Shown piece by piece: positions 7,786 to 17,044 of a DNA stretch of 49,025 bases. The position numbers were made by a program, and so were the translations under genes. Below the pieces are notes generated by a model. The model searched no databases. It saw only the letters and a list, made by a program, of their open reading frames with translations, and was not told where the DNA came from. Within the stretch, counting starts at the first letter, position 1. Each line of letters opens with the position of its first letter. Source of the stretch: JAUWQU01 sp964564285 (GTDB taxonomy: Bacteria; Planctomycetota; Phycisphaerae; SM23-33); contig CAZMBZ010000004.1 in the NCBI GenBank assembly GCA_964564285.1, positions 1 through 49,025 of the forward strand, in the 5' to 3' direction.

Positions 7786-8850
7786 ATGGATACCAAACGC
7801 TTTTCTCAGAGTCGCATGCATCGCGTCAGCGTTGGGTTTGCGCTGACGGGGGCTGTGGTAACATGGGTTCTGTTGGTGCCGGGGGCAGCCGTCGGGGACC
7901 CACCCGCTTCGACGAGGCCGACAACCCGGGCCGCGACCTGGACCACGACCGCGCCGGACGTGAGCGTTACTGTCTCCTCGCCGGTTGCCGCTTCAGCCAG
8001 GCCCCGGTCGCTGGCTGATCGGCTCGGGTACACGGACAACGAGAAGACCGTCCTCGGGGCCACGCGCGATGGCGTGCGGAAAATCGACGAGACGGGGCTG
8101 TACGTTACGCTCGGCGTTGCGGCCCGCGCGGCAGGCAACCTGCAATTCGACCGGGACGAGTGGTCTCAGCTAGACAGGCCAGCCTATACGAGCCTGCTGA
8201 CCCAGCCCAAGCGCTGGCGAGGCCATCCGCTGGAGCTAACGCCCACCATTTTCCGAGTCACGAAGATGACCTCCGGCAAGCAGCTCAACTACAGCAACTT
8301 CTGGCCTAAGGATCGTCCCGTCTGGCGGCTCGACGGCGTGATCGGCCACAAGACCCAACCAGTCATCATCTACTCGGTGGTCAACCCCAGCGAATATCTC
8401 GGCCAGGGCAAGCCCGGCAAAGAGGAAGATCAAACCGACTACAACCGAGGCCAGGCCATCCGCGCCGCAGCGATCTTCTACAAGGATGTGATCGACACCG
8501 ACTGCGACGGCGCGACGCGCCACTACCCGCTCGTAATGGCATGGCAGTTGAGCGACGGAGATGAAGTCATGGCTCTGCGGGGCTCTTCGGACAGCCTGGT
8601 ATCCAAGCTGGCGCCGGTTGCGATACTGCTGGTAGTTATGGCGGCAGGGTTCTATTACCTGCGCCGATGGATGACCCAATCCCGACAGAAGAAATCACAC
8701 GGCCCCAGATACAAGCCGCTTCGCGACGAGATCGTCCCCGCCGCCGCGGAAGATAATAGTGCCAATTCGCTCGACGAACACGTCGACCCGGAACTCGCCG
8801 CCGCCATCGAGCAATACCGCCACGAAAAGGGCCTCGATGAATCCGACTGA
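7786..8850 (+). CDS. Membrane protein of unknown function with signal peptide and C-terminal anchor
   Basis: The 354-residue product starts at ATG 7786, set by the promoter just upstream. Residues about 11-40 form a signal peptide-like segment (VGFALTGAVVTWVLLVPGA). A Thr/Ala/Pro-rich stretch follows, then an extracytoplasmic domain of about 220 residues with repeated aromatic and basic motifs. A second membrane helix (VAILLVVMAAGFYYLRRWM, about 285-303) precedes a charged cytoplasmic tail. I do not recognise the family. Its 3' end overlaps the start of aroB by 14 nt, so the two are translationally linked. A link to shikimate metabolism is not implied by its sequence. Confidence 0.7.
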   Translation: MDTKRFSQSRMHRVSVGFALTGAVVTWVLLVPGAAVGDPPASTRPTTRAATWTTTAPDVSVTVSSPVAASARPRSLADRLGYTDNEKTVLGATRDGVRKIDETGLYVTLGVAARAAGNLQFDRDEWSQLDRPAYTSLLTQPKRWRGHPLELTPTIFRVTKMTSGKQLNYSNFWPKDRPVWRLDGVIGHKTQPVIIYSVVNPSEYLGQGKPGKEEDQTDYNRGQAIRAAAIFYKDVIDTDCDGATRHYPLVMAWQLSDGDEVMALRGSSDSLVSKLAPVAILLVVMAAGFYYLRRWMTQSRQKKSHGPRYKPLRDEIVPAAAEDNSANSLDEHVDPELAAAIEQYRHEKGLDESD

Positions 8851-9964
8851 ACCAATGCAATATCAATATCAAAAAACCGTCGCGGTTGATCTAGGCCCGC
8901 GCAGCTACGATGTCCATGTCGGGCCTGGTCTGCTGCCTACACTCGGGCAGGCCATCGTCGCGATGGACGGCGTGACGAGCGCCGCAGTAGTGACGGACTC
9001 CAACGTCGGGCCCCTGTACGGCCAGGGTGCCGTCGATGCCGTCACGGCGGCGGGAATCCCCGCGACGCTCATCGACTTTCCCGCCGGCGAGGCCAACAAG
9101 ACGCTCGCGACCCTCTCCCGGGTGATGGACGCCCTGTTTGCCCTGACGCCGGCGGTCGATCGCTCGACCGTCGTGGTCGCGCTGGGAGGCGGGGTCGCCG
9201 GCGACCTGGCTGGACTGGTGGCCGCTCTCGCCTTGCGCGGTATGCGGTTCTACCAGTGCCCCACCAGCCTGCTTGCCGACGTGGATGCCTCGGTCGGGGG
9301 CAAGACAGCCGTCGATCACCAGGCCGGGAAAAATCTCATCGGCGCCTTCCACCAGCCGGCGGGCGTAATGATCGACGTGGAAACTCTCAAGACCCTCCCG
9401 CGCTGCGAGCTCATCGGCGGCCTGGCTGAGTGCGTCAAGCACGGTGTGATCCGCGACGCGAGCCTGCTGGATTACATCGAGGCCAACGCGGCGGGCATTA
9501 TCGAATGCCGCCCTGACGTCATGACGGAACTCATCGCCCGCAACGTGGCGATAAAGGCAGCCGTGGTGGCAGCCGACGAGCGCGAGGCTGGCGAGCGGGC
9601 GCATCTGAACTTCGGGCACACCATCGGACACGCTATCGAAGTCCTGGCCGGCTATGGGGAGCTTTCCCACGGCCAGGCCGTGTCGCTTGGCATGGTCGCC
9701 GCCAACCACATAGCCGTCGCCCGCGGCCTGCTGGACAGCCCCGACGCCGAGCAAATCGAACATCTGCTGGGCAAGTTGGAGCTTCCCACGCGAAGGCCAG
9801 GACTGGACGCCGACGAAATCTGGCGGATAATGCAGCACGACAAGAAGACGCTCGGCGGACGAGTCCGCTTTGTTCTGCCGACGGGCCTGGGCTCGGCGGC
9901 GATCTTCGACGATTGCCCCCCCGAGGCCATCGCCGAGGTGATTTACTACCTCGGGAACGCCTGA
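8837..9964 (+). CDS. aroB: 3-dehydroquinate synthase
   Basis: This converts DAHP to 3-dehydroquinate, the second step of the shikimate pathway, using NAD+ and a divalent metal in the cytoplasm. The 375-residue length is normal. Visible motifs are the NAD-binding GGGVAGDLAGLVAALALRG, the substrate loop DASVGGKTAVDHQAGKNLIG, the metal-site glutamate region GGLAECVKHGVI, and HLNFGHTIGHAIE with metal-ligand histidines. I use ATG 8837, which has AAAAGG 6 nt upstream and overlaps the previous gene; ATG 8855 is possible but lacks a ribosome site. The URO-D family gene follows after 24 bp, probably in the same transcript. Confidence 0.96.
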   Translation: MNPTEPMQYQYQKTVAVDLGPRSYDVHVGPGLLPTLGQAIVAMDGVTSAAVVTDSNVGPLYGQGAVDAVTAAGIPATLIDFPAGEANKTLATLSRVMDALFALTPAVDRSTVVVALGGGVAGDLAGLVAALALRGMRFYQCPTSLLADVDASVGGKTAVDHQAGKNLIGAFHQPAGVMIDVETLKTLPRCELIGGLAECVKHGVIRDASLLDYIEANAAGIIECRPDVMTELIARNVAIKAAVVAADEREAGERAHLNFGHTIGHAIEVLAGYGELSHGQAVSLGMVAANHIAVARGLLDSPDAEQIEHLLGKLELPTRRPGLDADEIWRIMQHDKKTLGGRVRFVLPTGLGSAAIFDDCPPEAIAEVIYYLGNA

Positions 9965-9988
9965 TCGGCGGAAGGTGGACAAGCTGCA

Positions 9989-11110
9989 ATGAAATGGCGA
10001 CGTGAAGAGTATCTGGACCTGATGACATTTCGCGGGTCAGACCGCCAGATGTTCGTGGAATTGTTCGGCCCGCTGATCGGCCTGCCTGACGAATGGCGCG
10101 ACCAGGGCGCGACGCAAGAGGAGATCGATCTGGTCGCCTTCGATTGGGACTACGTGCCCGTTGTCCAGTGCGGCGGCAATACGGGGCTTCGCGGCGGAAG
10201 CAAGCCGCAATTGATCGAAGAGACGGCCGAGCACATCATTCAACGAGACTACCTCGGGCGAACGGTCAAGCTATGCAAAGGCTTCGCCACCATTGCCCTG
10301 CCGCTGGATTTCCCGGTCGAGACGATGGACGACTGGCTGAAGCTCAAGCCCATGTGTGAGTGGCACAAGGACCGGATCAACTGGGCCGCCGTCGAAGCCG
10401 CCCAAAAGGCCCAGGCGGACGGAGCCCTGGTCGTCGCGGGAATACCCGGAGCCTGGGACACCCCCCGCGAGTTGATGGGCGAGGAAGTCGCCTGCCTCTG
10501 CTACTACGAGCAGCCCGAGCTCATGCACGACATCATGGGCACCCTTGCCGACACGGCAATGCGGGTCCTGAACGCCATCAGCGAGAAGCTGACGATCGAC
10601 CAACTCTCCGTCCACGAGGATATGGCCGGACGATCCGGCTCGCTGGTCGGACCCAAACAGATTCAGGAGCATTTCCAGCCTTACTTCCGTCCCATATGGG
10701 ACATGCTCCAATCGCGAGGCACGCGGATCTTCGACATGGACAGCGACGGCAATATGAATTCCGTGCTGGAGTCGTTCCTGGATTGCGGGCTGACCTCGAT
10801 GCATCCGATGGAACCCGCCGCCGGCATGGACGTGGTGGAGGTGCGAAAGAAGTTCGGCCAAAAACTGGCCATGCGCGGCGGAATCGACAAGCATGTCCTG
10901 CGCGGAACGAAACAGGACATCCGCAAAGAGCTGGAGTACAAAATGCAGCCGCTCATGCGGGAAGGCGGCATTGCTTTTGGGGTAGATCATCGCATCCCAA
11001 ACGGCACGCCGATCGAGAACTACCGATACTACGTCCGCCTGGGCCGGGAAATACTCGGGCTTCCTCCTCTGGACGGTTCCCGAAAAGGCTGGGCCCGCAT
11101 GGCGTTCTGA
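9989..11110 (+). CDS. Uroporphyrinogen decarboxylase (URO-D) superfamily protein
   Basis: The 373-residue protein has the URO-D superfamily layout: GIPGAWDTPRELMGEE in mid-protein, a DMAGRSGSLVGP segment, an IFDMDSDGNM strand and LAMRGGIDKHVLRGT near the C-terminus. True HemE has an N-terminal RxPVWxMRQAGR motif, absent here. This is therefore more likely a divergent member related to corrinoid methyltransferases (MtaA/CmuA-like) or an uncharacterised planctomycete-type clade. No zinc HxC motif is evident. A purine-rich GGAAGGTGG upstream supports the ATG. Context (aroB, pyrD) gives no clear pathway hint. Confidence 0.8.
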   Translation: MKWRREEYLDLMTFRGSDRQMFVELFGPLIGLPDEWRDQGATQEEIDLVAFDWDYVPVVQCGGNTGLRGGSKPQLIEETAEHIIQRDYLGRTVKLCKGFATIALPLDFPVETMDDWLKLKPMCEWHKDRINWAAVEAAQKAQADGALVVAGIPGAWDTPRELMGEEVACLCYYEQPELMHDIMGTLADTAMRVLNAISEKLTIDQLSVHEDMAGRSGSLVGPKQIQEHFQPYFRPIWDMLQSRGTRIFDMDSDGNMNSVLESFLDCGLTSMHPMEPAAGMDVVEVRKKFGQKLAMRGGIDKHVLRGTKQDIRKELEYKMQPLMREGGIAFGVDHRIPNGTPIENYRYYVRLGREILGLPPLDGSRKGWARMAF

Positions 11111-11192
11111 TCTCCCCCCGCTCTGCTTGCCGTAACGCCGACTGGCTCGAGCATTTGAGCGACTACCTCATGTGCAACGAACCGCCCGACGC

Positions 11193-11198
11193 TATAAT
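11193..11198 (+). promoter_or_regulatory. TATAAT -10 element upstream of the dihydroorotate dehydrogenase gene
   Basis: A perfect TATAAT lies 33 bp before the TTG start. I see no convincing -35 hexamer at 16-18 bp, so this is only half a promoter. Confidence 0.35.
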
Positions 11199-11230
11199 AC
11201 GTACCTGACCTTCTATATAGGACTCGAGTT

Positions 11231-12193
11231 TTGAACGCGACGAACCAAAAAGCCGACTTCGTTCCCGACCTGTCGGTGGATATCGCCGGGGTGGAATTGG
11301 CCAATCCAATGATGACCGCAAGCGGGACTTGCGGATACGCTGATGAATACGCGGACTTTGTCGATCTCGGCGGGCTCGGAGCGTTCGTAACAAAGTCCAT
11401 CACGGCCCAGCCGCGCATGGGCAACGAGTATCCGCGAGTCGTCGAGACTCGGGCGGGGATGATGAACGCAATCGGCTTGGCTAATGTCGGGCTGGAGGTG
11501 TTCCTGAACGAAAAGGTTCCGCTGCTGGAGAAGCTCGGCCTGCCCGTATTCGTCAACGTCGCGGGCACAACGGTCCAAGACTATCTCGCCGTCGCGCGGG
11601 CGATGGAGAGCGTCGATATCGTCCGCGGCGTGGAATTGAACATCTCGTGCCCCAACGTCAAGGCAGGCGGCATCCAGTTCGGCGTGGCCCCGGCCCAGGC
11701 CGAATCCATCACACGGGCGTTGCGCGATGTGTGCAAAAAGAACATACTGATCGTCAAACTCTCGCCGAACGTAACGGACATCACCGCCATCGCGGCCGCG
11801 GCCGTGGCGGGCGGGGCCGACGCGCTGAGCATGATAAACACATTCACTGCCATGGCGGTGGATATCGAACGGCGCAGGCCGATTTTAGCCAACGTAACCG
11901 GCGGACTCAGCGGGCCTTGCATCAGACCGATCGCGGTTCACATGGTCCACCAGGTCTACAAAAAGGTTGCCCGCCCGGCCGGAGTGCCCATCATCGGCAT
12001 GGGCGGCATCCAGTACGCCTCGGACGCGATTGAGTTCCTGCTGGCTGGGGCGACGGGCCTGGCGGTCGGCACGGCGTTGTTCGTGGACCCGGGCTGTCTG
12101 ACGGCGATTCGCGACGGCATATCGGATTATCTGCAACGTCACGGCTGTAAGAGCATCCGCGAAATCATCGGCCAGCTGCAGACGCCCGGCTGA
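11231..12193 (+). CDS. pyrD: Dihydroorotate dehydrogenase, class 1B-like
   Basis: This FMN enzyme oxidises dihydroorotate to orotate in pyrimidine synthesis. The 320-residue protein shows NPMMTASGTCGYADE near the N-terminus, AQPRMGNEYPRVVETRAGMMNAIG, and NISCPNVKAGG with the catalytic cysteine typical of class 1. KLSPNVTDI and IGMGGIQYASDAIEFLLAG belong to the FMN phosphate site. The motifs fit class 1B (PyrDB), which usually needs a PyrK electron-transfer subunit; none is in the window. The start is TTG 11231, preceded by TAGGA at 8 nt; the frame gives no better ATG before the conserved region. Confidence 0.93.
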   Translation: MNATNQKADFVPDLSVDIAGVELANPMMTASGTCGYADEYADFVDLGGLGAFVTKSITAQPRMGNEYPRVVETRAGMMNAIGLANVGLEVFLNEKVPLLEKLGLPVFVNVAGTTVQDYLAVARAMESVDIVRGVELNISCPNVKAGGIQFGVAPAQAESITRALRDVCKKNILIVKLSPNVTDITAIAAAAVAGGADALSMINTFTAMAVDIERRRPILANVTGGLSGPCIRPIAVHMVHQVYKKVARPAGVPIIGMGGIQYASDAIEFLLAGATGLAVGTALFVDPGCLTAIRDGISDYLQRHGCKSIREIIGQLQTPG

Positions 12194-12437
12194 TGGATAT
12201 GGCACGCATCACATCGTCCTGGCGCTGAATCTCAGATGTTTTTACCGCGTCATAGCCTTAGGAATGCCGCATCACGTCGGCGTAGCTCACAAGCATATTT
12301 GGAAAACAGATGAAATCCTCGGCTGTGCAGTTAGAATGGTCTTCGCCCGTTGCGAACCCGCATATAATAGGGCGAATGCTTCCGATTCGGATCGCGTTAA
12401 TGACCTTAGCTTCCAAGCTATTTCAAGGGCTTCGATT

Positions 12438-13889
12438 ATGAGAGTGCTAATGCTCGGCTGGGAATTTCCTCCGCACATCAGCGGAGGTCTGGGTACTGCG
12501 TGCTACGGCATGACCAAGGGCCTCGACGAAATTGGCGTGGATGTCTGTTTCGTCCTGCCGACGGCGATTCCCGCCGACACGGCGAGTCACGTAAAGCTTC
12601 GCGGCCCGAACAATCTGCCGGTCGGCCCGTCAACACCCGACACCCCAGCGATGCCAATGACGACGGAGGTATCGACCGAGGTATCGACCGAGCAGGTCGT
12701 ATCCCGCGAGTTTGAGCATGTCGAAATCCGCCGAGTCGAGGCGATGCTCCAGGCCTACGGCACGCAGGAATCGTACGACGAGGCCATCCGCAAGATAATC
12801 CGCGAGCAACAAACCATCCCCGGTCTGACCAAAGGTGAGATACTCACCGAGGCCGGCGGCGGAAGCGCCCCTGCCCAGGGCGCACAGCCTGCGGGCGAAC
12901 AGGCAGATGTAAACGTCGATACCGCCAACCCGTCGCGAGGGCTCTTCATTGCCGGCGGCGGCGCCCACTACAAGGGCGACCTTATGAGCCAGGTCCACCG
13001 CTACGCCCGCCTTGCCGTCGAGGTGGCGAAGACGGAAAAGTTCGACGTAATCCACGCCCACGACTGGATGACTTACACTGCTGGGGCCGCCGTCGCGGCG
13101 GCCTCGGGGAAACCGCTCGTAGTCCACGTCCATTCCACCGAGTTTGACCGCTCCGGCACGAACGTCAACCAGCAGGTCTACGACATCGAGCGAATGGGCA
13201 TGCACTGCGCCGGCCGGGTCGTCTGTGTAAGCGCCCTGACCCGGAAGATATGCACCAGTCGCTACGGCGTGCCGGAAGACAAATGCACCATCGTCTACAA
13301 CGCCGTCGAACTGCCGGAAGACGACAATCTGAAGATGGACCCTATCCGCCAGACGGAGAAAATCGTCCTGTTCCTCGGACGAGTGACCATGCAGAAGGGT
13401 CCGGAATACTTCCTGCGGGCCGCGAAAAAGGTCATCGGGAAGTACACCAACGTCCGATTCGTCCTTGCTGGCAGCGGCGACATGATGACCCAGTGCATCC
13501 GCGAGGTCGCCGACCTGAAGCTCGGGAGATACGTCACGTTTACCGGCTTCCTGCGAGGCAAGGACGTCGACAGAATATTCTCCATGGCAGACCTTTACGT
13601 CATGCCCAGCGTCTCCGAGCCCTTCGGCATCGCACCGCTGGAGGCGCTCAGCCACAACGTACCGGTGATAATCTCCAAGCAATCGGGCGTCTCTGAGGTG
13701 CTGACGCACGTGCTCAAGGTGGACTTCTGGGACGTCGACGAGATGGCCAACAAAATCCTGGCCGTGCTCCGCCACGCTCCGCTTCAGCGGACGCTGCGAC
13801 AGCACGGCTCAATCGAGTTGCGAAAGTTCGCCTGGCGCGACAGCGCGGTGAAGCTAAAAGAGGTCTACGAAATGGTCGCGCCCGCGTAA
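12438..13889 (+). CDS. GT4-type glycosyltransferase, glycogen/starch synthase-like
   Basis: The 483-residue enzyme starts MRVLMLGWEFPPHISGGLGT, the nucleotide-sugar glycosyltransferase N-terminus with the glycine-rich loop of glycogen synthases. Later motifs are FDVIHAHDWMTYTAGAA, a GT-B hinge, FLGRVTMQKGPEYFL, and EPFGIAPLEAL, the E-x7-E catalytic signature. About 110 extra residues (about 60-170) separate the first strands from the IHAHDW motif and include a TEVSTEVSTE tandem. The start is ATG 12438 with AAGG about 10 nt upstream. A TATAAT at 12363-12368 may be its -10. GH57 and GH133 genes downstream point to glycogen or another alpha-glucan as product. Confidence 0.88.
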   Translation: MRVLMLGWEFPPHISGGLGTACYGMTKGLDEIGVDVCFVLPTAIPADTASHVKLRGPNNLPVGPSTPDTPAMPMTTEVSTEVSTEQVVSREFEHVEIRRVEAMLQAYGTQESYDEAIRKIIREQQTIPGLTKGEILTEAGGGSAPAQGAQPAGEQADVNVDTANPSRGLFIAGGGAHYKGDLMSQVHRYARLAVEVAKTEKFDVIHAHDWMTYTAGAAVAAASGKPLVVHVHSTEFDRSGTNVNQQVYDIERMGMHCAGRVVCVSALTRKICTSRYGVPEDKCTIVYNAVELPEDDNLKMDPIRQTEKIVLFLGRVTMQKGPEYFLRAAKKVIGKYTNVRFVLAGSGDMMTQCIREVADLKLGRYVTFTGFLRGKDVDRIFSMADLYVMPSVSEPFGIAPLEALSHNVPVIISKQSGVSEVLTHVLKVDFWDVDEMANKILAVLRHAPLQRTLRQHGSIELRKFAWRDSAVKLKEVYEMVAPA

Positions 13890-13935
13890 TCGGCATCGAT
13901 CTGGCTGGAAATCTGCACTCTTGGCCAGATTCTAC

Positions 13936-13966
13936 TTGACGACGATGGGCGCTTTCAGGTTTTAAT
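13936..13966 (+). promoter_or_regulatory. Possible promoter immediately before the GH57 start codon
   Basis: TTGACG and TTTAAT are 19 bp apart and the -10 ends five bases before the ATG, so transcription would start at the ATG. There is no ribosome site. A 7-bp inverted repeat (ATCTGGC at 13899, GCCAGAT at 13924) just upstream may end the glycosyltransferase message, but no T-run follows it. Confidence 0.35.
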
Positions 13967-13971
13967 AAGTC

Positions 13972-15159
13972 ATGGCATCAGTAGTTTTTTACTTTCAGGT
14001 CCATCAGCCGTTCAGGCTGCGACGCTATAGCATATTCGACAGCGATGCGCAGTACTTCGACGACCACCACAACCGCGAGATATGTCTCAAGGTGGCCGAA
14101 AAGTGCTATCTTCGCACGAACAGGCTGATGATCGACCTCATACGTCGCCACAATGGGAACTTCCGCATCAGCTACTCCGTAACCGGCACGGTCATCGATC
14201 AGTTCCAGAAATGGGCGCCGGAGGTGCTCGACTCTTTCGTCGAGTTGGCCGACACCGGCTGCGTTGAGTTCATCGCGGAAACCTACTACCACAGCTTGGC
14301 CTTCCTTTACAGCCGGGACGAGTTCGTCCAGCAAACGCAAATCCATGCCGAGCGGATGCAGCAGCTTTTCGGCCAGACTCCTCGGATTTTCCGAAACACC
14401 GAGTTGACATACAATAACGACGTCGCCAAGGCGGTCGAGGACATGGGCTTCGACGCCATTCTCACCGAGGGCGCCGACCACATCCTCGGCTATCGCAGCC
14501 CGAACTTCATCTACAACCCGCCGAACTGCGCCAACCTGCGACTGCTGATGAAGAATTACCGGCTCAGCGACGATATCGCCTTCCGTTTCGGCAACCAGGG
14601 ATGGGCGGAATGGCCCCTTACGACGGAGCGATTCACTCACTGGGTTGACCAGATCAACGGCAACGGATACGTCTGCAACCTGTTCATGGACTACGAAACC
14701 TTCGGCGAGCACCAGTGGGCCGACACGGGGATATTCGGGTTCCTCGACGACCTGCCGAGCAAGATACTCGCCTCAGGCAAGAACGACTTCCTGACCGTCT
14801 CGCAGGCCGTCGACCGTTACCCAGCCGTTGGCGAGATCGACGTGCCGCACATGATCTCCTGGGCCGACACCGAACGCGACATTTCCGCCTGGCTGGGCAA
14901 CTCCATGCAGGCCAACGCGCTGCATGACGTTTACGCCCTGGCCGACCAGATCCTCGCCAGCGGCGACGTCGACCTCATCCACGACTGGCGGAAACTCCAG
15001 ACATCAGACCACTTCTATTACATGTGTACCAAGTGGTTCGCCGACGGCGACGTGCATAAGTACTTCAACCCGTACGAGTCTCCCTACGACGCGTACATCA
15101 ACTACATGAACATCCTCGACAGCCTCCGAAGTCGGCTCGCAACCGCGGCAAGCGTCTAA
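13972..15159 (+). CDS. GH57 glycoside hydrolase (alpha-amylase / glucanotransferase type)
   Basis: The 395-residue protein contains the five GH57 regions: FYFQVHQPFRLRR at the N-terminus, GCVEFIAETYYHSL, RNTELTYNNDVAK with the likely catalytic nucleophile glutamate, LFMDYETFGEHQW with the likely acid/base aspartate, and a C-terminal helical segment around ISWADTERDISAW. These are retaining enzymes acting on alpha-1,4-glucans, as amylases, 4-alpha-glucanotransferases or branching enzymes. The short length matches the amylase-like subgroup often found beside a GT4 synthase and a GH133 debranching enzyme. No signal peptide is seen, so it acts on intracellular glycogen. Confidence 0.92.
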   Translation: MASVVFYFQVHQPFRLRRYSIFDSDAQYFDDHHNREICLKVAEKCYLRTNRLMIDLIRRHNGNFRISYSVTGTVIDQFQKWAPEVLDSFVELADTGCVEFIAETYYHSLAFLYSRDEFVQQTQIHAERMQQLFGQTPRIFRNTELTYNNDVAKAVEDMGFDAILTEGADHILGYRSPNFIYNPPNCANLRLLMKNYRLSDDIAFRFGNQGWAEWPLTTERFTHWVDQINGNGYVCNLFMDYETFGEHQWADTGIFGFLDDLPSKILASGKNDFLTVSQAVDRYPAVGEIDVPHMISWADTERDISAWLGNSMQANALHDVYALADQILASGDVDLIHDWRKLQTSDHFYYMCTKWFADGDVHKYFNPYESPYDAYINYMNILDSLRSRLATAASV

Positions 15160-15264
15160 AAGCCCATCATCCGGGTTGATTTCCTTGGCCTCGCGCGGCA
15201 TACTTAACAGTAGAGAAGATGCCAGTGAGAGTTGGTTTGTTTGCGCCTGTGTCGGGAGAGAGAA

Positions 15265-15984
15265 ATGAGTTCGCACCGATTGGTTCTGATCTTGGCGGCC
15301 TTGGGTGTCTTGGTCGCTGGCTTTGTCGGCTGGCGGTATTGGCCCCCTGAAGACCCCGACGACCTTCTAACCTCTAAAGACCCCGGCAAGCAAAGGCAAG
15401 GCGTTGTCGCCCTCAGCGAGCAGGCCGACACCGTAAGTGGACTGGAGCGAATCGCCCAAACCGTCCGGAACGAGAACCCCAGGGTGGCGTGCTTGGGCCT
15501 GCGGGCCCTCGCAGCCTCGGCTGGCCCGAACAAGCAACTGTCCCCCGAGGCGGTGGAAATTGCCGAATCTGCCGTCCGCGATCCCCGCAAGGTCGTCAAG
15601 GTCACAGCCATCCAGACGCTGGAAGCCACGACTCCCCAACTTCCTGAGGACCCGACGGTTCCCAACATCGTGCTGAAGGCTTTCGTGGCCTCCAAATCCC
15701 CGGAAACTCGCGCCGCCGCTGCCAATGCTCTGGCCAAGTTCCAGCACTGGGACGCCATGGAGCCCCTGCTGGACGCACTGGAGGACGAATCACCGGCCGT
15801 CCGCGGCTCGGCGGGGATGGCGATTCGCAAGATCCTCGGCTTGGACTACGGTTTCAGGGCCAACGACCCTTTGGGTAAACGCCAAGCCGTCATCGCCCGG
15901 TTGCGAAGGGACTGGAAAGCTCAACGGCCCTATCACCAACTCTACGCCAAGCGAGTTCAGGACAAAAGAAAAGAGCAACAATGA
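15265..15984 (+). CDS. HEAT-repeat protein with N-terminal membrane anchor (copy 1)
   Basis: The start ATG 15265 has GGGAGAGA just upstream. The 239-residue product has one membrane segment (LVLILAALGVLVAGFVGW), then HEAT-like helices across about residues 35-205 (VACLGLRALA, VVKVTAIQTLE, TRAAAANALAKF, VRGSAGMAIRKILG). It ends in a tail with the pattern F-A-D-L-RQA-I-R-DW. Such repeats mediate protein binding. Its stop overlaps the start of the pseudopilin gene (ATGA), so the two are co-translated. It resembles the HEAT protein at 17045 in order, topology and C-terminal tail. Confidence 0.75.
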   Translation: MSSHRLVLILAALGVLVAGFVGWRYWPPEDPDDLLTSKDPGKQRQGVVALSEQADTVSGLERIAQTVRNENPRVACLGLRALAASAGPNKQLSPEAVEIAESAVRDPRKVVKVTAIQTLEATTPQLPEDPTVPNIVLKAFVASKSPETRAAAANALAKFQHWDAMEPLLDALEDESPAVRGSAGMAIRKILGLDYGFRANDPLGKRQAVIARLRRDWKAQRPYHQLYAKRVQDKRKEQQ

Positions 15985-16922
15985 CTTTCCACAGACAAAA
16001 CGGCTTTACGTTAGTCGAGATGATGGTGGTTGTAGCCGTCATCATCCTGCTCGTCTCCATTTTGCTGCCTTCGTTCAATGCAGTTTACGCCATCGCCCGG
16101 CAAGCCCAGTGCGCCAAGAACCTAAACCAGATCCGCGTTGCCATAGCATCCATGGGTGCCCGCAACGAGATATCGCATACCGGCGAGCTGGCCGTGTCTG
16201 GATGGCGCAGCCAACTGGAGACCTACCTCTCGAACAGCCTGGAGGTAATGATTTGCCCGGAGGGCTTCAGTACCAGGTTGGCCGACGACGTGCTGGCAAA
16301 CTACGCCTTGCGGACGTGCAGCGGCAACACCTTCCTTTACAACATGCCCCTGGCGGAAGGACCCGCCTGCCTCAAGCGGAGCGTAAGCAACCACGGACAG
16401 TTCTTCGAGCTGGCGTTTGAGGACATCCGGACCAGCACCGGCGATGCCTCCGGCGACAAAGACTTCAACGACGTGGTCCTGACAGTCCAGATCACGGCAG
16501 ATACGGCCAAGATCACCCTCAAGTCTTTCGGAGGCGGGTACCACTGGTCCCTCGTCGACCCCGACGACAACATCCTCATGAACGACGTGGGAAAGTCCGG
16601 CCCGGGCGCGGGCGAGTTCTATTTGGTCACCGGCGTAAGCGGCAAGTTCAGCTACGGGATCAACTCCCTCCTAAGCGACTTCGGGCCTACTGACCGGAAA
16701 ATACTGCTGATGGACTACCCCAATGACATCCTCCGCATAGCAGGCACGGACGAGATTCACGACAACTGGGTCAGTTGGCTGGAACCTGACGGCCAGTACG
16801 AATTCGCCAGACACCGAGGCCGAGTCAACGTTGCCATGGTCGATGGCAGCGTCGCGCCGATGTACCCAAGGGACATAGACCCAACAGACCTTGAGCTTAG
16901 GGAAAAGTACTGGAAGCCTTGA
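15981..16922 (+). CDS. Prepilin-like protein with H-X-DG-type C-terminus (copy 1)
   Basis: The 313-residue protein starts with a type IV prepilin signal: QNG then FTLVEMMVVVAVIILLVSIL, with cleavage after Gly and Glu at mature position 5. The following AQCAKNLNQIRVAIASM helix is typical of planctomycete pseudopilins. Later SYGINSLLS, ILLMDYP and FARHRGRVNVAMVDGSV give the H-X-DG-type ending. A DASGDKDFNDVVL segment resembles a calcium-binding or DUF4114-like motif (uncertain). It would be processed by a prepilin peptidase and held in the inner membrane or a pseudopilus. It overlaps the HEAT gene upstream and is related to the protein at 17726. Confidence 0.88.
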   Translation: MTFHRQNGFTLVEMMVVVAVIILLVSILLPSFNAVYAIARQAQCAKNLNQIRVAIASMGARNEISHTGELAVSGWRSQLETYLSNSLEVMICPEGFSTRLADDVLANYALRTCSGNTFLYNMPLAEGPACLKRSVSNHGQFFELAFEDIRTSTGDASGDKDFNDVVLTVQITADTAKITLKSFGGGYHWSLVDPDDNILMNDVGKSGPGAGEFYLVTGVSGKFSYGINSLLSDFGPTDRKILLMDYPNDILRIAGTDEIHDNWVSWLEPDGQYEFARHRGRVNVAMVDGSVAPMYPRDIDPTDLELREKYWKP

Positions 16923-17044
16923 CGCAGCCCGAAGCCGCAGAAGCTGCGAACACGGGCCTCAAGTTTTGACCGTTTCAATGTTGCCGTGGGAAGCATGTTC
17001 CTATGGGACATCAAACCCTTCAGGCAACGCCGGAGTCATCGGTT

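Noticed and set aside
12340..12368. Full promoter for the GT4 gene
   Set aside because: Only a TATAAT is visible; no acceptable -35 lies at 16-18 bp.
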